A stretch of DNA of 64,000 nt from Plantago ovata (GCA_028274465.1 CM051456.1:125876880-125940879), one strand, 5' to 3'; positions 42,372 through 54,682 are shown, counted from the stretch's first letter. The notes: generated by a model from the sequence alone, not told the origin. A program made the numbers and translations.

Positions 42372-44110
42372 TTACTTTCTAAAAGCTAGCTTGTCTTCTC
42401 CTATTCATGTTGTTGTCCATTCGAATTTTGTGTCTCAAGTGCTTCTATATAAACTTACTGCGGTTTTATCTTGAGAGACTGTTCGCTGGCTAACTGTGAG
42501 CATCAAGCGCAGGAAAAATAATGTCTTACAAAAAAGAGTACCATCACTCAACTCCACAGACTGCAGGTTTGTTGCTTTATTTCGATTTCTAATTTTGTAG
42601 ATTTCGGTAATCCCTGTTTGGACTCCAAAAAATTTCCAACACATGTGCAGATTTGTTAACCCAGAGACGAAACCTGGATCAGACAATAAATTTCTTCTAT
42701 TAGAAATAGAACCACTCCTTGATGAAAGAAGAAGAAATGTATAGAACACACCAGACAACCATGGAAGCATACGCACTTGAAGAAGATGAAATCTTTCAAA
42801 ATGATATGATTGATCCAATATAATTGTACTGGAAATGAGTCAAGTTGTTGTCAAATATGGTGGAGATCGAATCAGATTCATCAATCCTAACCTCGTGAAC
42901 AATGCATGCACAAGACAATATGACACTCGTCTTTGCGGTGATCCAAAGTATGGGACGTCGCCATTCGTGTCTGCATATAATTATGCTAAAAGTTGTGTGA
43001 CCTCATGACCATATATATGTACTATATATACTCTCTCTAAAGCAAATAAGAAAGAATGTGGATAACATTACTTGTACCTCTCTAGTGCATAGGGACCCCT
43101 AATGCACATTAACGTACTTGGCCTTTCTCCTAAACAGTTTATACCGCACTTAATTTAATGCATGTGGGTTGATCATTTTCTTGACAAAGGAGTCTATGAT
43201 CTTAATCATAAACTCGTAAGATTGATCTAGGTAATACTTTTTCGACTTCATGTCACCTGGTCTATAGTTTCTTCGAAATTATTGCTTTGGCATACATTGG
43301 TGACATAACTGTCTTGACTACATACTACGAATATGGGAAAGGACAAGAGACGAAAAAGTATAAGCTAGGTGTGTACGTGTATATGTTCGGAAAGACTTTA
43401 TGTGCGAGCAGGTGCGTAACATTTGATTCGCTACGAGAAAATTCGACACCCGTAGCAAACGTTAGCATTAGTGATCGGTGATGGAATAGAATCTTGTTTT
43501 TGGAGAAGGAGAAAGGAAGCTCTTGCTGAGGTCCCAATTCTGGATAACTTCAACTTACTTCTCCTAACCAGCAGATGCCCTGCCCCTCCAAGAGATGCAT
43601 TATGAAGTCAATTGGACCACTTCATGAGTTGTAAGAATACTAATAATAACAATTTTTAATTTCACCAAAATTCACTTGTGCTTGTATCTTAGACTCTTAG
43701 TTTACCATGGCTTTTATGATAGCTAGGTGAGTTGCCTTGCTCATATCAATAATCAGTTCTTTCTATATAACAAAAAAACAAAAGACAAACCAAAGCGTGG
43801 TTAATGAGAAACCCTTTCAGAATCGAACAAACTACAAGTGTCACTAAGCTAAGCACCATCAGAGCACATATACATCAGGTTCAGTTTTGTTAGAGATGAG
43901 ATAGAGAAGAACATCATTCATCAAGTTGTAAGATCCATGATCCATCAAGGTAGAAGAAAAATATGTTATAAACTCCATGCAGGCCTGCCACTCTGCCTGA
44001 AGCTAAGGTGGATAATTAATATTGACCGGAAACTTGGGCTAAGTGACGATGATAGCAAAATAAGGAACCTCAATGGCTTAGATTTTAAGCTTACAGAGAG
44101 ATTAAATGTG
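42372..44110. other. Repeat-poor intergenic DNA with coding-like scraps
   Basis: No complete gene found. At 42885-43006 the plus strand gives an open Cys-containing stretch (NPNLVNNACTRQYDTRLCGD, then PKYGTSPF) that reads like a piece of a secreted or receptor ectodomain. 43270-43400 gives another (YIGDITVLTTYYEYGKGQET). I do not recognise the family; these may be remains of a decayed gene. Confidence 0.3.
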
Positions 44111-44114
44111 GGTG

Positions 44115-44961
44115 AATTACAAATTAGTGATGTTCCTAATAGTTTCTATTAAATTAGTGATAAATGGAAAATTTCCTACAAATTAGTGTCTAAATATGTG
44201 AAAACTAAATTAACCATACCTATTTTAAGTAACTTATTTACTATATATACTAATATATATTATTAATTTTTAGTTTATTTATTAGATTTATACATGCATC
44301 CACAATTTAAATTCTACCTAATAATACATTTAAAATCATATCAAGCTCCTTAAATATTGTTTTTTCGACAATTATTCTAATTCACCAAGCATCCAACCCA
44401 AATTACAAGCATCCTAACAATTGTCAAGCATCGATATCTTCTAATTTCAAGCATCATTCAATTTTCAAGCATCCTAACAATTGATAATCATCTACATATT
44501 CTAAATTCAAGCATCCTTAATTACAACTTGATAAGCACCGACATTTTTCAAATTGTAAACAAGCATCACCGGTAGCGCCACCGAAAGTATCATCGAAATT
44601 ATGCCAATAAACACGGTTAAGTGAGAGTGATGATGCGTGATATTTTAATATGTATTTAACCGACTAAGATATACATGAGATAGTGTGGTTAGTCTTGAGA
44701 AAATTTAGAAATTATAATTAACCTTATTAATTAATTTGACCCTAATGCTAATATGGAATCTGGAGCCAATTTATGCTCATATGTTCTGATGATCGAATAA
44801 AATATATAATCTTTTTATTTTAAAAAAAATAACCTTATTAATACTAAAATAAAATTAGGAGTATATTAATACTAAAATTAAAAGTAATACTAATTTGTAA
44901 GAAAGTATTTAGGTTACACTAATTTGATAGAAACTTTTAAAAGTATTACTAATTTGTAATT
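44115..44961. mobile_element. Non-autonomous element with AATTACAAATTAGT ends
   Basis: The left end AATTACAAATTAGTGAT is matched, inverted, by the right end (ATTACTAATTTGTAATT). The interior holds repeated CAAGCATC motifs (44380-44560). A related left end and interior occur at 63161-63600. Non-coding; family not identified. Confidence 0.5.
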
Positions 44962-45497
44962 ATTCCATCAACTCAAATTCAATTTGTTGAGTTTGGAGCC
45001 CAATCAAAGTTGCAGAAACAGAGTTCAATTGGATTTAGAAATCCAATGGGTTTTTAATTTGAATGTACGTTTACGGTTTATGAGAGAGTACTTAATTAAC
45101 ATATATAAATGACAGCTAAACATCAGTTCGAGCGTTTAGTAGAATTTGAATATTATTTTATATCAGAGTCATTGGCTCATATTCAAACCGGATAAACCGG
45201 GCGACATACTCTATTCATATTTAATTTCGCTCGATTGGTTACCCAAATAGGATGAAAACAACTACCATTGCGGGGAATATCTAAAACAAACTATACATCC
45301 GTTCTAATATTTAAGCATCATTAGACCAACAATTACATTATACGCCACTTTTGACTTTTGAAGACTTAAAGTACTATAGTATTTTCGGATTTTTGGAGCA
45401 ACAAACAGGACTTAGTATTTTTTTTGAAAAAACTGATTAAAATTAATTAAAAATAAAATAATTGCTATGACCGGAGCAGTTTATGCTCCGATCGAAA
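44962..45497. other. AT-rich intergenic DNA
   Basis: No gene, no clear repeat. Confidence 0.5.
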
Positions 45498-45870
45498 CTT
45501 TTTTTTTTTTTTAAACGGCTAATTTTTTTATTGATAACTCGAGTATAAGAAATACTCGTGAGGATGCATCCAACACCGGGTAAAACATCACCAAAACCGG
45601 TTGTAGAAAGAAAGAAATACAACAACACTTACAGCCTCCAGTAGGCCAACTAACAAAGAAACAAAAGTAACACAAGGCCACCTTCTAAACCGATCGGAGC
45701 TTTGGTGCTCTTATTGGAGCAGTCAGCTCCGCCACATCTAGTCGGAGCTAAGCTCTGCAATTGACGGCGGGTCTCAGCTCCGCTTAGATGGTGGAGCTCG
45801 GAGTTGAGCTCTACGTCTCCACCCAGAAGCTGGAGCTCAGCTTCGTCTAGAATTGTGGAGCTAACCATCA
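45498..45870 (-). mobile_element. LINE-like 3' end (minus strand)
   Basis: A run of T at 45498-45512 begins the segment. On the minus strand it is a tail of the form GCCGTTT followed by poly(A), preceded by TTATTGATAA-type AT-rich DNA and unique sequence. This matches the tail layout at 46.5, 49.2 and 59.3 kb. 5'-truncated, no ORF2 domain visible. Confidence 0.5.
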
Positions 45871-45959
45871 CTATTTTTTTATTGTTTTGGCATTTTTAAA
45901 TTTTTTGAACCAATTTTTTTAAGGCTAAAGATTTGTTTGATTTGGAGAGTTTAAACTGA

Positions 45960-46549
45960 TGAGAATGTAATAAATATGTGTGAGCAACTTGAAAAACTTA
46001 ATTTTAACATCCTTGTTTGGGTTTTGATGATTTTCTCTGTTTGGGTGGTTTTATTAAGTTGGTGTTTTTCTTCGGTTTATTTGTCCTCTTGTTTTTGTTT
46101 TGTGGAGAGCATTACTCTTCTTGGTTCTGGTTATCCGGAAGTCCATCAGGTTCAGGATTTTTAAAAGGTTTAGGTTCGGTTCATGTTCGGAAGGTTCAGG
46201 TGTAGGAGTTTCAAAAGGCTCAGGCTCATTTCACATGAGGTTCGGGTTGAGGGGTACATGTTCAGGAGAAGAGGACATTACCGTGTTTCAGGTTTAGGAG
46301 TTTCTAAAGATTCAGAAGGTTCAGTTTCAGGTTTAGGCGGTATTGAAGGATAGTTTCAAGGTCCTATAGGTTCGGGTTCGTTAGGTTCAGGTTTCAGAGG
46401 TTTCGATCGTTCCTGTTTGTTGTTGGTACCGGCGGTCAATCCTTGGTTGGGTGTTGCTCTCTTTGATTCGTTCCAAGCACTTCCTATGCTCATGTTGTAT
46501 TTTTATTAATAAAAATAAATTTTTGGCCGTTTCAGAAAAAAAAAAAAAA
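45960..46549 (+). mobile_element. LINE-like 3' end (plus strand) with GGTTCAGG minisatellite
   Basis: Ends in GGCCGTTTCAG and a run of 13 A at 46537-46549, preceded by TTTTTATTAATAAAAATAAA, the usual look of plant L1 3' ends. 46140-46410 is an irregular repeat of GGTTCAGG/TTTAGG-like units. The 5' limit is uncertain and no target duplication was found. Confidence 0.5.
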
Positions 46550-47224
46550 TTGTTGATGTAATAAGATTTTTTTTTAATATTATGGATCACATTATACACC
46601 TAAGATAATTCTTTAATTATTTATGGTTAACACGGAATGCATAAATTAGGATGAGGGAGGGATTGAAAGAGAAAGTGATGGAGCATGCTTTATGGAAGAG
46701 CCGTACAAAGGCTACAAAAGGACACGTAAACTTGTCTACCGTATGCAGAGATTCGTAATAGTCGATCGAATTAATACTATTACATGATCTATATATCATT
46801 CTATCTGAATTCTCAATAAAATTGTGCGATGCCCCGCCGCAGCAATCAATCGCTCTCAAACTATCCCTTATATTACTACTAGTAGCATCAACAATATTCT
46901 CTCCACATACTGCATACATCTACTTGTTCGGTCCACGATTTCAATTTCATTTTGTTGACTTTTATTTACGTACATGTACATATGTAAGTACATTAGACAT
47001 TAAATTAGTCTCATGTATGTAATAAGTAACTAATAAGTGTAATATTAATCTGAAATCAATAACAACTTTTTAATTATTTTTCTGTCATAATTTCAAATTT
47101 GTCTGAGGACAAACGAAATTTTAAAAGATCAATAAAACGAAATTGGGAATGAATAAATGATACGGACAACAAGTATTATCAAATATCCCACATGTTATCA
47201 TCTTTTTCTCCATGACCTCTCTCC
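46550..47224. other. Intergenic DNA upstream of GRX 6
   Basis: AT-rich, no gene seen; the right part is the promoter of the glutaredoxin below. Confidence 0.5.
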
Positions 47225-47232
47225 TATATATA
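47225..47232 (+). promoter_or_regulatory. TATA box of the CGIS glutaredoxin
   Basis: TATATATA 195 bp upstream of the start codon, in a CT-rich context. Confidence 0.55.
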
Positions 47233-47426
47233 CCTGTCCATCCATCCTCCTATTCCTCAAACCAAACTCCAATCCCATCTTGAGTAATTTCATCACATTA
47301 CAATTTTCTTCCTTAATTCCTTCCCTCTACTTTTCATTTTCTCAACGCATTTCAATTTTTCAAAAAACAATAAATTCGGTTCCGAATTTTCATATCCGAA
47401 CCATATCATTTTTATTCTCTAACACA

Positions 47427-47738
47427 ATGGAGCGAGTGAGCAGAATGGTAGCGGACAAGCCAGTGGTGATCTTCAGCAAGACCACATGCGGCATAAGCCA
47501 CACCATTTGTTCCCTCCTATCCGAGTTTGGCGTCAATGCAACAGTGTACGAGCTGGACCAGATCAGTAGAGGGCGCGAAATTGAGCAAGCGCTTTCCGCG
47601 CGACTAGGATGCAACCCGACGGTTCCGGCAGTGTTTATTGGCGGGGAGTTTGTTGGAGGATCTACGGAAGTTATGAGCCTTCACCTGAATAGGACACTCA
47701 AGCCCATGCTCAAACGTGCTGGTGCTTTATGGGTCTGA
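47427..47738 (+). CDS. CC-type glutaredoxin with CGIS active site
   Basis: 103 residues, starting [18 protein letters not shown]. It has the CC-type layout, with [14 protein letters not shown], an ALSARLGC one residue longer than in the array, and a C-terminal GALWV. Where the family has CCxC or CCxS this one has CGIS at residues 21-24. The first Cys (nucleophile) is kept, and the second, class-defining Cys is Gly. That is close in form to the CGFS motif of class II iron-sulfur glutaredoxins, though the rest of the protein is class III. The frame is open upstream to 47157, but that extension has no family similarity and includes the promoter, so the start at 47427 is chosen. Nearest relative in the window is the gene at 61557. 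Confidence 0.9.
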   Translation: MERVSRMVADKPVVIFSKTTCGISHTICSLLSEFGVNATVYELDQISRGREIEQALSARLGCNPTVPAVFIGGEFVGGSTEVMSLHLNRTLKPMLKRAGALWV

Positions 47739-48509
47739 TTATATATAGATAATTATAATAGTACTAATAATTGAATGCTACATGTCTGTCCTAAATCCGA
47801 CATGACATGAAATAAAAACATATGCAACTTTTATTGCATTATGTGACGACTGTTAGTTTAGAAGAAGAGTGTGAGTGTGAGACTGTGAGTAAGGCTTGTT
47901 TGTGTGTTGCGATTTTCCGATAACATACTGTAACACCAAATAATTATGTCTTCTTTATTATGTCTTTTATGAATAATTTTTATGTTTTCGCAGTTTGATT
48001 AATCTTGAAAGCAAAACAAAGCGCTCATATATCCTATACACAATTAAATTTCTCCTAAAAATGTAAGCAGCATTTGCTTTCTTCTCGAGGATTAAAGACT
48101 CTGAGAGCGCTCTCCAATTTGTACTCTTATAACTCAACACATTGTAAAATGTATACTTCTATAATTAAGGACGATTATTTGTTCAAAGGTTTCATTCAAT
48201 ATTGACATATTGTGACGACTTTATTGGAACATGTGCACGGACCATGTAACCAAATTCTTGATGATATCATGGGTTAATTGATTTCCTTCTCATGGACCCA
48301 TGGTATTGGAATTGGATCATCGCGAGGAGCTGTTTAAGTGGAAAATGTGTTACTCATATGATATATGATATGATACCGATTTTTATGTTTGGCACTAACT
48401 TATCAATTTGATAACTTTATTTACGAAATAAACTGTTACATTAACGCCAAGTTGGATTATAAATTAGATGTTTTGATAAATTTATTTAATTCGATATAAT
48501 AACTCGTAA
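47739..48509. other. 3' flank of the CGIS glutaredoxin
   Basis: AT-rich, no gene or repeat recognised. Confidence 0.5.
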
Positions 48510-49097
48510 AGTTGAAAATCAGGTGAAATTTTCAACTCCGAGAGGTCATACAGAGAGGTGACATAGTCCAATCACACACCCAAAAGATATACATTTTCTC
48601 CCGATATGCGTATGTGTTAATATGAACGTCTAACTTTTTCAAAAAAAGGGTTCAAAAAGCCACTTTTAAATGGACTAGTCCATGGAAAACTGAGAACTGA
48701 GTTTTCGAGTTCCAAAAGCCACTTTTTCTTTGAATTTGTTCGTCCCACCCACACAAGAATAAGGCTACGAGTTCGTCGGGCAAACTCCGGCAGTCATCAC
48801 ATCACATACCCTAAATGTTAGCCTTCTTCACCCATAAAGTAGAAAATTTTCCAACTCCGAAGGGTCATACGAAAAGGGCAGGGAGTCCAATCACTCGAAA
48901 AATGTTAATATCTCCACGTGTACATATCGAATAATAGTAGCGTCAATTTTTTCTTACTAAAAAAAACGACGGTAAAAAATGTCAAATTTCATTCACAAAA
49001 AGTTGACGTTTTGGACCCCCAAAAGCTCAAATACTTCTTTTTGGGTTGTTTTGTTCCACTCACACAAAAATGGTGCTATGAGTTGATGGTTAATTTT

Positions 49098-51078
49098 AGG
49101 GCTAATTTCACATATAGAGCTAATTTTACTACTTATATCACATATATAATCATACTTATATCACATAACTTACTCTACTTTTAATTCTTTTATCACAAAG
49201 CTTCTTTTTTTTTCTAAACGGTTATAATATATTTAATATGGAGTATAAGAAATGCTCGGGCAAATTACAAGGAAAAAGCGCTTCCATAAGAAAGCATCTA
49301 AACCGAAAAGACGGGAGAGACAACAAGCCTACACCTTAGCAAACAATCACTTAACAACCAACAGTAGGCCTAAAATAAACGCCGGGCAGTGAGGATCAAG
49401 CTTCTAACTTCTTTACCAAACCAACTCCAGTGGACTCAAGGTAGAAAATGGCAAGGAATAACACCTCCAGCCAACTTTGACAACCGAGAAAGAACCACAA
49501 CTCCATCAACCTTCGGCAACCAAGAAAGATCAAACATAGAGCAAGTAGTTTAAAATAATTTCCTTATATTCCATTCAAACAACGATTTCCTTATCGCGAT
49601 GAAAATATAGTCTATTCCCCACTCTATGATCATCCTCCACACCCAAAAAAGAGAAACGAGGGTATGACAAGTAGTTTAAAATAATTTACCTATACTTCCA
49701 TCGAACGACGGTTTCTTTATCACGGTGGAAGCTATAGTCTATTCCTTGCCATACCCACGACGATCAACCCCAACACAAACAAAAACAAGCCAAACCGACC
49801 CGATTATCTTATGTGGTCTCGCTCGTACACCATATGCCGGAAAATGTACTTAAAAAGAGCAAATCTAAGATAGGAACATCCGAAACTTCATCAAACGCCA
49901 AGGTCCATCCTTGTTAATGCGGGATGACTACGACTTATGTTAACCCCATCTCTCCTCTTAAGTACACCAAACCGCCAAGTGTTAAGAAATTTAAAGCCCC
50001 GACACCATAAGAAAAACGAGCCCAATGGGAAGAAGTCTTACCAAGTTTGTCAAAGAAATGAACCGAAGAAGGAATCCAACACCAAACCAACCGAAGAGAG
50101 AACGAAACCGGCTTCCTAGGATCACACTCCCACACCGAAAACCAACACTTGACCGACCCCTACACAAAGACCACCACACCCCCAAAATCGCACCTAGCAT
50201 CGCCTCCCCAAGGCAACCTGCGAAAAAGAAGAAAAAGAGAAGAGAAACAGAAATAAAAGCAAAAGAAAAGAAAAAAAATGTTAGAGACACACCCCAACAC
50301 CCCAACCGACTTCCCTTCTCCCCTCAACCTTGTAGACACGCCTTGGGACTTAAGTACCAATCCTCCACTCGGTTATAATCACGTGGTTTTTCTTTCCCCC
50401 CTTATCCATGACCACCCCACAAACTTTATTTTCTCTACTAAATCCCAAAGCCATCTGTACTTATTTCTTATAAAAAAACCATCTCCACTTACAAATTTCT
50501 CTCACTTGCTAATTACTTAGATTAAGAATTTAGACATAACTAGCATAATGTTATTTTCATTTTCTACCTCAATCTCGATCTCAATTTTATTTTCAGACAT
50601 TTATTTCTCTCCACAATTAATGTTTTATTAAAATATAATCTAATGATACAAAGAGAAAATCGACAATGAAAAAATCTAATTAAGCATATTGCTTCATACT
50701 TAAATTTAGCACTCCATTTTATTACTTTTTAAAACAAAAATTTGGTTACGAATTATCACCGAACTTTACTGAAAAATAAATTTAAAAAGTTATATTATAA
50801 CATTATACTTAACATTTTATAACTTTTTCGAGATGATTTGAAATGAATTCGGAATCAAGTATACCCCCACATATCCTTTTGTAATAAATAATCACAATTT
50901 TTTTAAGTTAAACAAGTCATATGAAACTACCAATTAGAGAGGGTTATTTGAGATATAAAAAGAGTATAGTTAGTTTTGTGATAATAATTGAAAGGTATAG
51001 TTAGTTATGTGATAAAATAAAAGTTCAGCTATATGATAATAATTGCAAAGTATAGCAACATATATATGAAATTAGCCT
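49098..51078. mobile_element. Non-autonomous DNA transposon, AGGGCTAATTTC ends, in the satellite
   Basis: Left end AGGGCTAATTTCACATATA; right end, reverse-complemented, AGGCTAATTTCATATATA. Flanked by TTAATTTT at 49090-49097 and 51079-51086, an 8-bp duplication as in hAT (a Mutator-type is possible if the boundary shifts). No transposase is visible. About two thirds of its length is a later LINE-like insertion. Confidence 0.65.
49207..50470 (-). mobile_element. LINE-like insertion (minus strand), truncated
   Basis: Begins with a T run at 49207-49215. The minus strand ends ACCGTTTAG plus poly(A), like the other LINE tails here. It is more GC-rich than its surroundings. It holds a tandem duplication of about 130 bp (49543-49665 and 49672-49760). 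The right (5') limit is approximate; no intact reverse-transcriptase domain could be read. Confidence 0.5.
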
Positions 51079-51203
51079 TTAATTTTAAATACCTGTAGGT
51101 TGAAAAACCATGTGAAATTTTCAACTTTCAGGGTCCTATAGAGGTGACGAAGAGTCCACACTTCTCAATGGACTATATAATCTACAAACAACTGACTTTT
51201 TAG

Positions 51204-52021
51204 CTATGTTTGAGATCTCGTCTCGGAGGCCATCTCGGACGACCTCCTGAGAAGAGTTAACCCGGGTCAACCCGGATCATTTCGGAGGGTTGACTCGGAT
51301 GACATCATAAATATATATAATTATATATATATATAATTATTTTTAATTTTAAAATAAATGTATTACTATCAAGTACAAAAACAACACATTTATCATATTT
51401 AACATAACTGTTGGAATATTACACAGATACACAAATTATTGGAGTACTAATTCACTCATATAGTGAAAATTAAGTCACTATTAATTATTAAACATAACGT
51501 TTGGACTGTTTTGCAAATTACACAAACTATTAAAATAATATTCCATCAACTTCGATAGTGCCATGTATATCATCTCTTTCTTCCCCAAATTACTTACTCC
51601 AGTAAACAAAATAAAAACCCAGACAGACGTTGTATCTATAATCTATCTATTCCCTTTCCAATCTTTTCCATCAAAAAGAATTTTTTTTCTCCTGTTTTCT
51701 TTGGGAATGTCATATTATTGAAATTAGGTGCAATGATGATTTGTTGGTAACAGATCTGGCCAAGGGGTTCTTCAAAGAACTCATAAGATTTGTACTTCCG
51801 GGCGGGATGTCGAATCATTTTCCGACTAAGATCCTGGGTTAGGAGGACTCATCCATTTTCCTCTTTCCCCCCTCTCTCTCTCTTTCTTTTTTACGGCAAA
51901 ACTCAGAATTGTGTGTTATTCCGAGATTTAGCCGAAATTTTCCTATTTCGTCCCGGAGGGACCTCCGATACCCGAGATTCCCGGGTCAACCCGGGTTGAC
52001 CCGGCGAGATCTTAAACATAG
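51204..52021. mobile_element. hAT-type non-autonomous element, 818 bp
   Basis: Terminal inverted repeats CTATGTTTGAGATCTCG and CGAGATCTTAAACATAG. Perfect 8-bp target duplication CTTTTTAG at 51196-51203 and 52022-52029. Both ends carry GC-rich blocks with repeats of GGGTCAACCCGG. No coding capacity. It interrupts a unit of the satellite. Confidence 0.85.
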
Positions 52022-52429
52022 CTTTTTAGGTTCCAAAAGTCACTATTGGTTGTTTTCATCACCCATACAAGAGTAACGATACATATTCATGGGGCTAGTA
52101 ATATAAGCAGATTTTTGAAATTACTAATGTCAGAGTAATTTATCTTATATACGCACTAATCATTTTTAAAAGTAAATAGATTACTATGGCATTAGTAATT
52201 TCAGATCGGACTACTAGCCATCCATTGGGCATACTGCAACAGTTATCCTGGTCCCTAAATGTTAATTTTCAACATTCCTAAAGCAGAAATTTAGGTGAAA
52301 TTTACAACTTCAGAGGCATACGGAGACGACATGAGTCCAATTGTGCGAGTGTAAATTTCTTCGTGCGTACATTTTGATTAATGGGGACGTCTAGTTTGTT
52401 TCGATAAAATAGACAGTCGGTTGGAAAAT

Positions 52430-52558
52430 TTTCTTTTTTCTTTTTTCTTTTTTCTTCGACACAAAGACTCGGTTGGAAAATTTTACCCCTACACAACTCC
52501 TTTTTCTTTTTTCTTTTTTCTTTTTCATCGACACAAAGACTCGGTTGGAAAATTTTCT
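52430..52558. repeat. Tandem duplication with CTTTTTT repeats
   Basis: Two copies of a segment made of a (CTTTTTT)n run followed by CGACACAAAGACTCGGTTGG, AAAATTTT. Confidence 0.75.
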
Positions 52559-52662
52559 GCAGTCATTTGGGCCCTGAATAATTAATTTCAATCACTCGGT
52601 TGGAAAAACATGTGGACTTTTTTACTCTCGGAGGTCATATATAAGGAGGGAATAGAAGGTCC

Positions 52663-52751
52663 AATAATAATAACAATAATAATAACAATAATAATAATAA
52701 TATTAATATTATTATTATTATTATTATTATTATTGTTGTTGTTGTTGTTGT
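52663..52751. repeat. Self-complementary AAT/ATT/GTT microsatellite
   Basis: A run of AAT/AAC triplets switches in the middle to ATT and then GTT triplets, so the left half is nearly the reverse complement of the right half and could fold as a hairpin. Confidence 0.85.
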
Positions 52752-53340
52752 TTTTAATAAATGCTAATTTGAATATCACGTAAAGTTAGATGGGAGTCTA
52801 GTAACAAGTTGTGCTCCCATCCCTTTTTGAATACAAAAGCTGTCTATGAATGAGAAAAACGCCACTCTTAGCGTTATAAAAGTGACTAACAGAAAGATGT
52901 ACGTCTGAGGCGTGAAAGTATATCCAAAGCCTCCTGGTCAAATTCCCCAAACGTAAAAAAAGGCAAAAGGAATGAACAAGTAACCGTTTTCTGCACATTT
53001 GTACGAATACTTCCGTTTATTATTATTATTGTGTGTGTATATTTTTGCTCCACCTGCACAGGAAATGATACATCGAGTGAGTTGAATATACTTCTGCAGT
53101 TTTTAATTTATAGCACTCGGACAGTTAAATTTATGAACCCATATGATTTAAAATCATGTGACATTTTCGGAAATCTGGAGACTATGTAGAGGGGACTGGG
53201 GGGAGTATATATGTGTACAGTGTATATATATAAAACTTGGCTTCCACCTTTGTCTGTCCAAATTAATTATATGTCTAAATCTGGAGTAACATTTTCTCCT
53301 TTTTCTTTCAGTTTTCACCAGAGTTCATATTGAGGTCAAT

Positions 53341-53488
53341 TTTCAAACCCATCTTTCCGACCCGTAACTGATCGAGCCAGTTTTTTTTTTTTACGAAGAA
53401 ATGGAGCCAGTTCATATATATATATATATATGTATGTATGTATGTATATAATTTTCAAACCCTTCCGACCGTAAACTGATCGAGCCAG

Positions 53489-53574
<86 letters not shown>

Positions 53575-53575
53575 T
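53341..53575. repeat. (AT)n microsatellites in a duplicated block
   Basis: A segment with TGATCGAGCCAGTT occurs at 53341-53380 and 53453-53490. Each is followed by AT repeats, 53415-53432 (then TATG repeats) and 53492-53571 (about 40 AT repeats). Confidence 0.9.
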
Positions 53576-53640
53576 CATATTGAATTTTGTTAGATGCTAT
53601 ATACGTATCCAATATGCATGAGTTCGCTTTACGTCGTGGG

Positions 53641-53829
53641 CAGGGGCGGAACCATAAATTATAGTTAGGGGGCGAACTTACATATAAATTATTTTTTGAA
53701 GGTTCGGAGGGGCGCAAAAGTTGAAAAATCGTAAAATTACTTTTAAAAATTTTGAAAAATCATAAATTCTTCCTTAAAAAATTTTTTTGGGGGGACCAAG
53801 GCCCCCGCCGGCCCCCGTTTCCGCCCCTG
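53641..53829. mobile_element. CAGGGGCGGA-type non-autonomous hAT element, copy A
   Basis: 189 bp starting CAGGGGCGGAACCA and ending TTTCCGCCCCTG. Flanked by similar 8-mers GTCGTGGG and ATTGTGGG (6 of 8 match). A second member of the family is at 56356. Confidence 0.7.
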
Positions 53830-53837
53830 ATTGTGGG

Positions 53838-54680
53838 TCGACGATTTTATGTACGAAGTGTGACAAGTGTTATGCCGATCATCTCTAGCATCTAAAAACA
53901 GTACGTACTTAATATTCCGCGTCAATTTTATTTCAGGAATACACCTAGCTAAAAATGACCATATGAGCTAGGGATTCAATGTACCTGTACCATATATACC
54001 GGGTAGGACAATGTATTTTTCAACAAAATGCCGATTTCATGCTATATACTAAACAAAAAGGAATCATTTTGTTAGATATCCCCTAAACAAGATTTTGGAA
54101 GAATAATAATATTTCCATCTATCTATCACGGCGTAGAGCTAGCTAGATTGATACAAAAGCATGCAAAGATACGTCGATTTCAAGTAGCATAAAATAAAAT
54201 TAATGCACGTATTTTCTTTTGAACATAAAAAAATTTCATTAAACCCAAAAGTTTGTACAAGAGTAAGAAAGGTACACCCCAATCATGATACGAGACGTAT
54301 CAAAATCTCAAATATAAAAGAGGGTCCAAATAGCCAACGAAGTAACTAAACGGTACGAAACTCAAAATACTCTAGCTAAACTATGATCATGAGAAACTAA
54401 ACGGTACGAAATTAATGCATGTCTTAATCTCTTTTAATTAATTTGCATCCACTAACGAATTGCCATGTACGAAATTGTCTTGGCAACTTCATGAGGTCTT
54501 TTCTTGACATATATCATCATGCACGTATTATACTCGAAGGTCAATGATATGATGTAATATTATCCTTATATTTTATTCTCCATGCACTAAATTTGATTGC
54601 AATATACTAGTAGCTTTCTCAGATAAGTCATTTACATACGTGGATAATTATGTAGTACTATTACCTTAACCGAATACATC
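53838..54680. other. AT-rich intergenic DNA, possible LINE tail
   Basis: Around 54212-54240 the minus strand has TTTAATGAAATTTTTTTATG, resembling an L1 3' end. Nothing else is recognised. Confidence 0.4.
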
Positions 54681-54682
54681 TA

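Larger units (their letters stand above)
48510..53220. repeat. ~320-350 bp degenerate satellite, broken by insertions
   Basis: About six diverged units. Landmarks are GTGAAATTTTCAACT, then GAGGTCATAC, a GAGTCCAATC block, a TTCCAAAAGYCACTTTTT block and CACCCACACAAGAGTA. The first landmark recurs at about 48522, 48842, 51110, 52290, 52610 and 53158. After removing the two inserted elements (49098-51078 and 51204-52021) spacing is roughly 320-350 bp. Non-coding. Confidence 0.7.

Noticed and set aside
47157-47426. In-frame N-terminal extension of the CGIS glutaredoxin
   Set aside because: It covers the TATA box and leader and has no family similarity; the start at 47427 matches all paralogues.
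49935-50378. Several overlapping open frames of 60-117 codons
   Set aside because: Low-complexity, on both strands, within a GC-richer LINE-like insertion; no domain recognisable.
52588-52779. Poly-Asn/Ile open frame
   Set aside because: Translation of the AAT/ATT microsatellite.
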